NCBI GenBank assembly: GCA_009783025.1
Contig: WRHY01000003.1
Span: forward strand, 62,001-126,000
Reading direction: 5' to 3'
Origin: Desulfovibrionaceae bacterium
GTDB taxonomy: Bacteria > Desulfobacterota > Desulfovibrionia > Desulfovibrionales > Desulfovibrionaceae
Length of the DNA: 64,000 nucleotides
Made by a program: the position numbers and the translations under genes. This document shows, one piece after another, positions 41,991-49,392 of this stretch (within the stretch, counting starts at the first letter, position 1; each line of letters opens with the position of its first letter). The notes below the pieces were generated by a model, which worked only from the letters and a program-made list of their open reading frames with translations, searched no databases and was not told the origin of the DNA.

Positions 41991-42578
41991 ATGCATACAG
42001 ACAAGGGCCGCCCTTTGGTTTTTCTTGTGGGACCGCGCTGCTGCGGCAAGACAACGCTTGCCGGGCTTCTGGCGGAACGTTTTGGTCTTTCCTGCCTGGA
42101 TACCGACGCCATCCTGACTACCGAGGCAGGTCTGAGCGTGTCCGAAATTGTGGAGCGCGAGGGCTGGGAAGGGTTCAGAAAGCGGGAGTCGCGGGCTCTT
42201 GCGACCGCAGCCGTGCCCGGCGCGGTTGTGGCTACGGGCGGAGGCATGGTGCTGGACCCGCAAAACCGGGCCTTGATGCGCGCCACCGGCCTGGTCATCT
42301 ATCTGGACGCTCCTGCCGAGGTCCTGGGCGCACGTCTGGCCCGTGACCACGGCGTAAGCCTCCGGCCTTCCCTGACCGGAGAGGACCCGGAGCGGGAAAT
42401 GGCGCGGGTGCTGGCCGAACGGGACTCCTTGTACCGGGAGAGCGCGCACTGCCGCGTGGACGCCTCCCTGCCGCTCCAGGCGGTGCTGGAAGTCGTTGCG
42501 GCGTTTCTGGAATCCGAATTTGGGGCTCCGCCCCAAACCCCGGCAGGGGACTCAGTCCCCTGCACCCCCATACCCTGA
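41991..42578 (+). CDS. aroK: Shikimate kinase with repeat-encoded C-terminus
   Basis: This is a 195-residue P-loop kinase: VFLVGPRCCGKTTLAG (Walker A), LDTDAILTTEAGLSVSEIV (shikimate-binding Asp), GFRKRESRAL, VVATGGGMVL (the GGG motif) and RPSLTG with the lid arginine. An in-frame ATG at 41973 is an alternative start; neither has a clear ribosome site. The last ~18 residues (GAPPQTPAGDSVPCTPIP) and the TGA stop come from the dispersed repeat R2, so the original C-terminus probably ended near LESEF. The gene supplies shikimate-3-phosphate to aroA. Confidence 0.92.
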   Translation: MHTDKGRPLVFLVGPRCCGKTTLAGLLAERFGLSCLDTDAILTTEAGLSVSEIVEREGWEGFRKRESRALATAAVPGAVVATGGGMVLDPQNRALMRATGLVIYLDAPAEVLGARLARDHGVSLRPSLTGEDPEREMARVLAERDSLYRESAHCRVDASLPLQAVLEVVAAFLESEFGAPPQTPAGDSVPCTPIP

Positions 42579-42656
42579 AAACGGCTTTGCCGTTTTCAGG
42601 AATACCCGGTCCAGGGCCGGCTAGGCCCTGGCGGGGTGGAGGGGCAGAGCCCCTCC
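42520..42656. repeat. Dispersed multi-hairpin repeat, family R copy 2
   Basis: The unit begins TTGGGGCTCCGCCCCAA and ends GGAGGGGCAGAGCCCCTCC, like copy 1 at 8679. Inner hairpins include CAGGGGACTCAGTCCCCTG, AAAACGGCTTTGCCGTTTT and CCAGGGCC...GGCCCTGG. It encodes the C-terminus and stop of aroK and ends just ahead of the aroC ribosome site (AAAGGA). Confidence 0.85.
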
Positions 42657-42674
42657 AAGAAAAAGGACCACTTC

Positions 42675-43817
42675 ATGGACAGCAACACCTTTGGGCGCAT
42701 TTTTCGCCTGACCACCTATGGCGAATCGCACGGCCCCGGACTTGGCGGCATTGTGGACGGCTGTCCGGCCGGGCTGGCCCTGTCGGAAGAAGATATCCAA
42801 CAGGAACTGGATGCGCGGCGTCCCGGCGCGGGCGGCCGGGGCGAAGCGGCCGGAACGGCCCGTAACGAGCCGGATCGGGTGCGTATTTTGTCCGGCGTAT
42901 TCGAGGGATTGACCACGGGTACGCCCATTGCCTTTCATGTGGACAACACGGACCAGCGTTCCGGCGACTACAGCGCGCTGGCCCGCGTGTTCCGGCCGGG
43001 CCATGCTGATCTCGGCTTCCAGGTTAAGTATGGGCTGCGCGATTACCGGGGCGGAGGCCGTTCCTCGGGCAGGGAGACCGTGAGCCGTGTGGCCGGGGGA
43101 GCCATTGCCGCGAAATTTTTGCATACCCTGAGCATAACTGTACGCGCCTGTACCTTGGAGGTAGGCGGTATTGCCGCGTCTCTTGATGACAGCGCGGGCG
43201 CCGCTTCCCGCCCCTGGTTCTGCCCGGACCCGCACACTGCCGCCAAGTGGGATGCCCTGGCCGAGACAACGCGCAAACAGGGCGATAGCATCGGCGGGCT
43301 GGTGCGGGTGGAAATACTTGGTTTGCCCGCCGGGCTCGGCGAGCCGGTATTCGATAAACTGGACGCGCGTCTGGCCTATGCCATGATGGGCGTGGGCGCG
43401 GTCAAAGGGGTCGAGATCGGCCAGGGATTCGCGGCAGCGCGCCTCAAGGGGAGCGAGAATAACGATCCTCTGCTGCCCGCCTGCGGCGATAATAACCGCG
43501 CCGCAGGCCACGACTTTGTAGCGGCAAGCGGTACGCTGCCCGGCGGCGCCGGGTACGGGTTTGCCTCCAATAATGCCGGAGGCGTGCTCGGCGGCATGAG
43601 CAGTGGCGCGCCTGTGGTCATTACAGTGGCCGTCAAGCCCATTGCCTCCATCGGCCAAGAGCAGCGGAGTGTGGATAGGGATGGAAAACCCGCCGGGTTC
43701 ACGGCAGGCGGCCGCCATGACATCTGCGCCATTCCGCGTGTGGTTCCGGTACTGAAAGCCATGGCCGCCCTATGTGCGGCGGACTTTTTACTGCTGCAAC
43801 GCTGCGCCAGGTCATGA
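42675..43817 (+). CDS. aroC: Chorismate synthase
   Basis: This is a 380-residue protein with the three family signatures: GRIFRLTTYGESHGPGLGGIVDGCP at the N-terminus, the middle GHADLGFQVKYGLRDYRGGGRSSGRETVSRVAGGAIA block and the C-terminal NAGGVLGGMSSGAPVVI and AGGRHDICAIPR. It removes phosphate from EPSP to give chorismate, using reduced FMN. It is the last gene of the aromatic operon, with AAAAAGGA ahead of ATG 42675; an upstream in-frame ATG lies inside repeat R2 and is rejected. Confidence 0.96.
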   Translation: MDSNTFGRIFRLTTYGESHGPGLGGIVDGCPAGLALSEEDIQQELDARRPGAGGRGEAAGTARNEPDRVRILSGVFEGLTTGTPIAFHVDNTDQRSGDYSALARVFRPGHADLGFQVKYGLRDYRGGGRSSGRETVSRVAGGAIAAKFLHTLSITVRACTLEVGGIAASLDDSAGAASRPWFCPDPHTAAKWDALAETTRKQGDSIGGLVRVEILGLPAGLGEPVFDKLDARLAYAMMGVGAVKGVEIGQGFAAARLKGSENNDPLLPACGDNNRAAGHDFVAASGTLPGGAGYGFASNNAGGVLGGMSSGAPVVITVAVKPIASIGQEQRSVDRDGKPAGFTAGGRHDICAIPRVVPVLKAMAALCAADFLLLQRCARS

Positions 43818-43895
43818 AACCCTACCCGTGAATATCTCCTCTTGAGTTTTTTGCCTGCAAAATGGTATGATTTTTCTAAATAAGGAGCTGTCCAC

Positions 43896-44309
43896 ATGAG
43901 TCATTCTCTCCTGATTTCCTGGGGTCCGGAAAATGAGATCGGCATTCCCATCATTGACGAGCAGCACAGAGGAATAGTCACCCTTATTAATTCGTTTGGA
44001 TTCTCCATTCAGCATGGTCAGCAGACCGAGTTTTATCTCAATACCATATTCAGCATGATGGATGGGTATACAAAACTGCACTTTGCCACGGAAGAGGAGT
44101 TCTTGCGTCTTGCCGGATATGCCGAACTCGAAAGCCATAAAGGGTTACATGCCGCTCTGATTAAAAAATCTTTTGCCATAGCAAGTGAGAGCATGCGTCT
44201 GCGCGATCCGGAGATCTATTTGCAGTTTTTGAAAGAATGGTGGATGACGCACATCAATCATTGCGATCGCCTCTATGCGCCGACCATGAAAAAATACCTT
44301 GCGCTGTAG
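43896..44309 (+). CDS. Bacteriohemerythrin
   Basis: This is a 137-residue, four-helix protein with the full di-iron ligand set: His24 (DEQH), His62 and Glu66 (HFATE), His81 and His85 (HKGLH), His119 and Asp124 (HINHCD). Bacteriohemerythrins bind O2 reversibly and are common in Desulfovibrio, where they may store, scavenge or sense oxygen. AAGGAG precedes the ATG. The EAL-domain gene begins 45 bp downstream, suggesting oxygen-linked cyclic-di-GMP control. Confidence 0.92.
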   Translation: MSHSLLISWGPENEIGIPIIDEQHRGIVTLINSFGFSIQHGQQTEFYLNTIFSMMDGYTKLHFATEEEFLRLAGYAELESHKGLHAALIKKSFAIASESMRLRDPEIYLQFLKEWWMTHINHCDRLYAPTMKKYLAL

Positions 44310-44354
44310 CCGCTATACGATCATGCAACGTTAAAAAATGTACAGGGAATCCTT

Positions 44355-45551
44355 ATGACTGCTCCGGACTTTACAAAGGCGATTCCTTTTTTTCAGCCTA
44401 TTATCAGAACTGCGGATCGTAGCGTATTCGCCTACGAAGTGCTGGCCAGGGAGGAGCGGGACGGCAGAATCCACAGCTTGGGGCCGTATTTTGAAGATCC
44501 GGCGGTGTCTGATCTGGACAAGCTGAAGCTTGATCTGCATGTGCGCAAGCTTGCCTTTGCGGCCTACGCCACATCCGGCAGCAAGGCCAAGCTTTTCATC
44601 AACCTGAAACCTTCCTGGATCTATATGCACAGGGAGCATTACAACAAACTGCCCACTCTGGCCATGCTGGACCAGTATGCGATTGATCCGCGGAACATTG
44701 TCATCGAAGTGACGGAAGAAGAGTTGTTCGGCGACTACGACATCTTTGGAAAGCTGCTTACCGAGTACCGCCAGGCCGGTTGTATGCTTGCGATTGATGA
44801 TTTCGGCAAGGGCGCCAGCAGTGTGGAGCGCATTGCCCATATTATGCCGGACATCATCAAGCTTGACCGCTCCATCGTGCAGAGAACGGATACGCAACAC
44901 TCTTTTTATGAAGTTTGCAGCGCCATGAGCGCTTTTGGCGCGACATCGGGGTTCAATCTGCTCTTTGAAGGCGTGGAAACGGCCTCACAGCTTGAACGCT
45001 GTGTTAAAACCAGTTGGTGCTATTTGCAGGGCTTTATTTTTTCGCAGGCAAAGCCGGGATTTGAGACCGAGTATGACAACGAAGATCTGCTTTCTGATAT
45101 CCTCTCCCTTCAGAACTCCCAGGAGCAGTGGCATATCCGGCGCCGTCATGACATTTGCGCAACAATGGACTCGGAAATAGAACGTCTGCGCCCGCTGATT
45201 TCCCTGGATGAAGAGGCCTTGCGGGAGCTCTCGGCCTTGCATGACCTGGCAAAAGAATTGCCGTATTACTGTGTGCGCTGTTACGTTTGCAGTGACGAGG
45301 GCAAACTCTTTTCCCACGTCTATCAATTGGAGGGACATGGCGTTGTCACGGTAATAGAGGACAGGCCAAGCATAGAAAACTTCTGGGGCCTGTTTGCTCA
45401 GGGACTCTACGCATTATATGGAGAAAGGCGCGGCTACCTGTCCGACATATATAAAGATGTGGCTACCAAGGAGAATATTGTGACCTATATACACAAACTG
45501 AGCCAGGACAGGCTGTTGTGTGTGGATATTATGCCGACGGTGCTTTATTAA
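44355..45551 (+). CDS. EAL-domain cyclic-di-GMP phosphodiesterase
   Basis: This is a 398-residue protein without membrane segments. The EAL domain covers ~10-245: YEVLARE replaces the canonical EALLR but keeps Glu and Leu. Also present are FINLKPSW, IVIEVTEEEL, LAIDDFGKGAS (metal-binding DDFG), DIIKLDRSIV, LLFEGVET and YLQGFIFSQA, so catalysis is plausible. The remaining ~150 residues (LRPLISLDEEALRELSALHDLAKELPYYCVRCYVCSD as core) are an uncharacterised sensor-like domain. It is followed by a perfect terminator and preceded by the hemerythrin gene. Confidence 0.88.
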   Translation: MTAPDFTKAIPFFQPIIRTADRSVFAYEVLAREERDGRIHSLGPYFEDPAVSDLDKLKLDLHVRKLAFAAYATSGSKAKLFINLKPSWIYMHREHYNKLPTLAMLDQYAIDPRNIVIEVTEEELFGDYDIFGKLLTEYRQAGCMLAIDDFGKGASSVERIAHIMPDIIKLDRSIVQRTDTQHSFYEVCSAMSAFGATSGFNLLFEGVETASQLERCVKTSWCYLQGFIFSQAKPGFETEYDNEDLLSDILSLQNSQEQWHIRRRHDICATMDSEIERLRPLISLDEEALRELSALHDLAKELPYYCVRCYVCSDEGKLFSHVYQLEGHGVVTVIEDRPSIENFWGLFAQGLYALYGERRGYLSDIYKDVATKENIVTYIHKLSQDRLLCVDIMPTVLY

Positions 45552-45588
45552 CAGCAAAAAACCGGCGTAAGACGCCGGTTTTTTGCTG
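45552..45588. terminator. Bidirectional terminator between EAL and malic enzyme genes
   Basis: A perfect 16-bp stem CAGCAAAAAACCGGCG (45552-45567) with its complement (45573-45588), a 5-nt loop, and A and T runs on both sides serves the two convergent genes. Confidence 0.9.
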
Positions 45589-45599
45589 AATTTCCTTAT

Positions 45600-46913
45600 T
45601 TACCAACCGTAGGCCTTGACCACACCCTCCATACGAGAGCGCGAGGCTTCCAGACGCGCGCTCAGGGACTGGCGGTAAGTGGCCGGGTCCACGCGCTGCC
45701 GGGCCACGCCGGTTTGCATGGCGGCCTCGGCCACGGCGCCGGCCACGTATTCGATCAGGCGCAGATCCAAAGGCTTGGGAATGACATAATCCACGCCATA
45801 GACCAGTTCGCTGACGCCGTAGGCTTCCAGGATATAGTCCGGCACCGGTTCTTTGGCCAGGGCGGCAATGGCCTTGGCCGCGGCCAGCTTCATTGCTTCG
45901 TTGATTTCCGTGGCCCTGACATCAAGCGCGCCCCGGAAGATAAAGGGGAAACCGGACACGTTGTTGATCTGGTTCGGATAGTCGGAGCGGCCCGTGCCCA
46001 TGATGGCGTCCGGGCGGACTTCCTTGGCGTCCGGGTAGGGGATTTCCGGCACCGGGTTGGCGCAGGCGAAAATGACCGGATGCGCGGCCATGCTTTTCAC
46101 CATGTCCTTGCTGACCAGTCCGGGCTGGGACAAGCCCAGGAACATATCCGCGCCTTTGAAGGCTTCGGCCAGGTCGGCAAAGGCCTTTTTCCCGGCGAAC
46201 TCCCGCTTTTCCGGATTAAGATCCGTGCGGCCCTGGTGAATGTGCCCGCGCGAATCGAACATGGCAATATGTTCCCTGGGCACGCCCATGCTCAGGTAAA
46301 AGCGCGAACAGGCAATACCGGCCGCGCCCGCGCCGCTGACCACGATGCGCACGTCTTCGATTTTCTTGCCGGAAATTTCCAGGGCATTGATCAGGCCCGC
46401 GCCGGAAATGATGGCCGTGCCGTGCTGATCGTCGTGGAACACCGGAATATTCATTTCCTTCTTCAGTTTTTCCTCAATATAGAAGCATTCCGGGGCTTTG
46501 ATGTCCTCAAGATTGATGCCGCCAAAGGTCGGTTCCAGGGCTTTGACAATGGCGCAGATCTTGTCCGGGTCGGTTTCGGCCAGATTGATGTCGTAGCAGT
46601 CCACGTCGGCAAAGACCTTGAACAGCACGCCCTTGCCTTCCATGACCGGCTTGGCCGCTTCAGGACCGATGTTGCCGAGGCCAAGCACGGCCGTGCCGTT
46701 GGTCACCACAGCCACAAGGTTGCCCTTGCCCGTGTAGGTGTAGACCTGTTCCTTGTCCGCGTGGATGGCCTTGCAGGTTTCCGCAACGCCCGGACTGTAG
46801 GCCAGGGAAAGATCCTTCTGGTTCCGGCAGGGCTTTACCGGCATGACTTCCACGGTTCCGGGACGAACTTTGGCCCGGTAATCGAGCGCTTCCTGGGTGG
46901 TAAAAAGGGACAT
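45600..46913 (-). CDS. Malic enzyme (oxaloacetate-decarboxylating)
   Basis: This is a 437-residue protein of the short bacterial MaeB-like type without the phosphotransacetylase domain. It has [46 protein letters not shown], the metal ligands in [20 protein letters not shown], a [13 protein letters not shown] dinucleotide fold and [10 protein letters not shown]. It converts malate to pyruvate with NAD(P)H formation, linking fumarate/malate to pyruvate. It is convergent with the EAL gene. A long repeat (R3) separates it from fumarase upstream, so it may still be read with the frd-fum genes. Confidence 0.94.
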   Translation of the reverse strand: MSLFTTQEALDYRAKVRPGTVEVMPVKPCRNQKDLSLAYSPGVAETCKAIHADKEQVYTYTGKGNLVAVVTNGTAVLGLGNIGPEAAKPVMEGKGVLFKVFADVDCYDINLAETDPDKICAIVKALEPTFGGINLEDIKAPECFYIEEKLKKEMNIPVFHDDQHGTAIISGAGLINALEISGKKIEDVRIVVSGAGAAGIACSRFYLSMGVPREHIAMFDSRGHIHQGRTDLNPEKREFAGKKAFADLAEAFKGADMFLGLSQPGLVSKDMVKSMAAHPVIFACANPVPEIPYPDAKEVRPDAIMGTGRSDYPNQINNVSGFPFIFRGALDVRATEINEAMKLAAAKAIAALAKEPVPDYILEAYGVSELVYGVDYVIPKPLDLRLIEYVAGAVAEAAMQTGVARQRVDPATYRQSLSARLEASRSRMEGVVKAYGW

Positions 46914-46949
46914 GGCGCGTCTCCTTGGATAGTAAAGAGTTTATTCGTA

Positions 46950-47233
46950 TTGGGGCTCCGCCCCAAACCCTGGCAGGGGAAATGATTTCCCCTGCACCCC
47001 TCGTAACCTGAAAACAGCTTCGCTGTTTTAGGAATGCCCGGTACGGATAATGTGCGGCATAAAGGCTCACGTGGTTCGTATCTCAGGGCATGGCAGCGGC
47101 ACAACCGGTACGCTACTATGCTAGGCCCTGGCGGGGAGGCTTGGAGGTGCGGCCAGTGGTGCTAAGGCTCACGTTCATCCCATCGAGAGTATCACTGGAT
47201 GATAACCTTTGCGGCACTGGTTTGAGCCCCTCC
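46950..47233. repeat. Dispersed multi-hairpin repeat, family R copy 3, expanded
   Basis: It starts and ends like copies 1 and 2 (TTGGGGCTCCGCCCCAA; GAGCCCCTCC). Relative to copy 2 it carries two extra stretches of about 75-85 bp, after CCCGGT (near 47043) and after CTGGCGGGG (near 47136). Both extras contain AAGGCTCACGT, suggesting the same sequence or mechanism expanded the element twice. It fills the 332-bp fumarase-malic enzyme gap, in which no gene was seen. Confidence 0.75.
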
Positions 47234-47245
47234 AAAAATCTGAGC

Positions 47246-47803
47246 CTATTCCAGCCCGACCGCCGCAAGGTCGGGCGTGACATACAGGTTGCCGCCGACC
47301 GCATCATTGATCACGAGCAGGGGCAGATCTTTGACCGTGAGCTCGCGCACGGCTTCCGGCCCGAGCTCGTCAAAGGCGATTACTTTGGAGGAAAGGATGC
47401 ACATGGACAGGAGCGCTCCGGCCCCGCCCGTGGCGCCGAAATAGACGCTGCCGGTGTCCTTGAGGGCCTTAAGCACCTCCTGCCCGCGTTTGCCTTTGCC
47501 GATGCTGGCTTTTACGCCCAGGCGGTGCAGGCGCGGGGCATAGGAATCCATGCGGTAGCTGGTGGTCGGTCCTGCCGCGCCGATGGGCCTGCCTTCAGGG
47601 GCCGGAGACGGGCCGACATAGTAGATGACCGCGCCCTGGGCGGGAAAGGGCAGTTCCTCGCCCCGGTCCAGAAGTTCGCACAGGCGCTTGTGCGCGGCGT
47701 CGCGGGCCGTGTAGATGGTGCCGGAAAGAAAAACCACGTCGCCCGCGCGCAGATCGGCGGCATCCGCATCGGACAGGGGAGCGGTCAGATGGCGTTCGGG
47801 CAT
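47246..47803 (-). CDS. Class I fumarase, beta subunit
   Basis: This is a 185-residue protein from ATG 47803, overlapping the alpha-subunit stop (ATGA). It matches the C-terminal domain of class I fumarases: GDVVFLSGTIYTARDAAHKRL, AVIYYVGPSPAPEGRPIGAAGPTTSYRMD, IGKGKRGQEVL and VYFGATGGAGALL. With the alpha subunit it forms an oxygen-sensitive 4Fe-4S hydratase interconverting fumarate and malate. An upstream in-frame ATG at 47839 is inside the alpha gene and is rejected. Confidence 0.94.
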   Translation of the reverse strand: MPERHLTAPLSDADAADLRAGDVVFLSGTIYTARDAAHKRLCELLDRGEELPFPAQGAVIYYVGPSPAPEGRPIGAAGPTTSYRMDSYAPRLHRLGVKASIGKGKRGQEVLKALKDTGSVYFGATGGAGALLSMCILSSKVIAFDELGPEAVRELTVKDLPLLVINDAVGGNLYVTPDLAAVGLE

Positions 47804-48642
47804 CAGAGTTCCACCTCCTCGTGCCGGGCCGAATGGCACTGCACGTTGACGGCCAGGGGCAGGCTGGCAATATGGCAGGGCGCGGCCGCGATCTTCACGT
47901 CCAGGGCCGTGGTTGCGCCGCCAAGGCCCATGGGGCCGATACCCAGCTTGTTGATGTCGGCCAGGAGTTCCTTTTCCCAGGCGTCCAGGGCCGGGTCCGG
48001 ATTGCTATCGCCGAGTTTGCGCAGCAGGGCTTTTTTGGCCAGGATCGGAGCATAATCAAAAGTGCCGCCGATGCCAATGCCGATAATGACGGGCGGGCAG
48101 GGGTTGGGCCCGGCCTCGGCAACGCGCCGGAGCACAAACTCCCGGATGCCGCTCCAGCCCTGGGACGGGGAAAGCATGGTCACCCGGCTCATGTTTTCGC
48201 TGCCGCCGCCCTTGGCCATGAAGGCAAGGCGCAGCTTGTCGCCCGGAACAATATCAAAATGAATGATAGCCGGGGTATTGTCTTTGGTGTTGGTGCGGCT
48301 GAAAGGATCGCAGGCGGACTTGCGCAGCTTCCCCTGCTCGTAGCCCCGGCGCACGCCCTCATTGATGGCTTCGCGCAAATTCAGGCCTGTAATGTGCAGG
48401 TCCTGGCCGACATCCGCAAAGAACACGGCCAGGCCGCAGTCCTGGCATAAAGGAATGCCGGTGGAGGCGGCCAGTTCGTAGTTTTCCTTAAGCTGGCGGA
48501 AAATTTCCCGCGCCGCGGGCGAGCGTTCCTTTTCCGCGCAAGCGCTGAAGCAATCCCGCACGTCCTGGGGCAGATAACGGTTAGCGTGCATGCACAGTTG
48601 CGTTACCGCCTCGACTATCTGATCCGTATGCAGAGTACGCAT
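47803..48642 (-). CDS. Class I fumarase, alpha subunit
   Basis: This is a 279-residue protein. The cluster-binding cysteines lie in GIPLCQDCGLAVFF, CDPFSRTNTKDNTP and the PCPPVIIGIGIGGTFDYA and QCHSARH regions, with MAKGGGSENMS as the hallmark substrate-site motif. It is half of the split fumarase, with the beta subunit downstream (4-bp overlap). It begins one base after the frdB stop, so frdCAB-fumAB is one tightly packed operon joining fumarate reduction to malate. Confidence 0.94.
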   Translation of the reverse strand: MRTLHTDQIVEAVTQLCMHANRYLPQDVRDCFSACAEKERSPAAREIFRQLKENYELAASTGIPLCQDCGLAVFFADVGQDLHITGLNLREAINEGVRRGYEQGKLRKSACDPFSRTNTKDNTPAIIHFDIVPGDKLRLAFMAKGGGSENMSRVTMLSPSQGWSGIREFVLRRVAEAGPNPCPPVIIGIGIGGTFDYAPILAKKALLRKLGDSNPDPALDAWEKELLADINKLGIGPMGLGGATTALDVKIAAAPCHIASLPLAVNVQCHSARHEEVEL

Positions 48643-48643
48643 A

Positions 48644-49384
48644 TCAAGGCCGCCTGAACAACTGTTTGAGGGCGGCAAAGCCCATTTTGCGGCGCAAAAA
48701 GCCGAGTTGATTCTGCAAAGGCAGGTTTTTGGGGCACACGTCCTCGCAGGCCAGCAGGCCCATGCAACCGAAGATGCCGAAATCGCAGCCTATGATGTCA
48801 TAGTAGTCTTTTTCCGAACGCTCGTCACGGGGATCAATCATAAAGCGGGCCACCCGGTTCAGGGCGGCGGCCCCCATGAAGTCGGGACGCAGCCGGGCCG
48901 TACCGCAGGCGGCAATGCAGCAGCCGCACTCGATACAGCGTTCCAGTTCGTAGATATCCTCGGCCAGCGCATTGTCCATGCGCGCTTCCTGCCGCGTGGG
49001 ATCCACTTCCCGCGTGGTATGCACCCAGGACTCTGTTTTGCGGTACATGTCCCGGAACCAGACGCCGGTGTCCACGGACAGATCCCCGAGCATTTTGAAG
49101 ACCGGCAGTGGGTGCAGGGTGATTGTGGCGGGCAGGGCCGCGGTCTGGGCCTGGCAGGCCAGGCCGGGACGGCCGTTGATGACCATGGCGCAGGAGCCGC
49201 AGATTCCGGCGCGGCAGCAGAAATCAAAGACCAGCGACGGATCCTGCTCCTCGCGCAAGCGGTTCAAAGCAATGAACAGGGTCATGTTCGGCGTTTCATC
49301 CAGGAAAAAATCCTGCATGCGCGGGGTGTCGCCGGGCAATTGGGGATTATAGCGAAATATTGTGAAGTGCAGTTGTCGTCCCAT
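48644..49384 (-). CDS. frdB: Fumarate reductase/succinate dehydrogenase iron-sulfur subunit
   Basis: This is a 246-residue protein with three Fe-S clusters: the N-terminal plant-ferredoxin-type 2Fe-2S (FCCRAGICGSC then C in GLACQ), and C-terminal 4Fe-4S and 3Fe-4S (CIECGCCIAACG; CDFGIFGCMGLLACEDVCPKNLP). It wires electrons between quinone/heme in FrdC and FAD in FrdA at the inner membrane. It follows frdA by 8 bp. Confidence 0.95.
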   Translation of the reverse strand: MGRQLHFTIFRYNPQLPGDTPRMQDFFLDETPNMTLFIALNRLREEQDPSLVFDFCCRAGICGSCAMVINGRPGLACQAQTAALPATITLHPLPVFKMLGDLSVDTGVWFRDMYRKTESWVHTTREVDPTRQEARMDNALAEDIYELERCIECGCCIAACGTARLRPDFMGAAALNRVARFMIDPRDERSEKDYYDIIGCDFGIFGCMGLLACEDVCPKNLPLQNQLGFLRRKMGFAALKQLFRRP

Positions 49385-49392
49385 TGTTTCCT

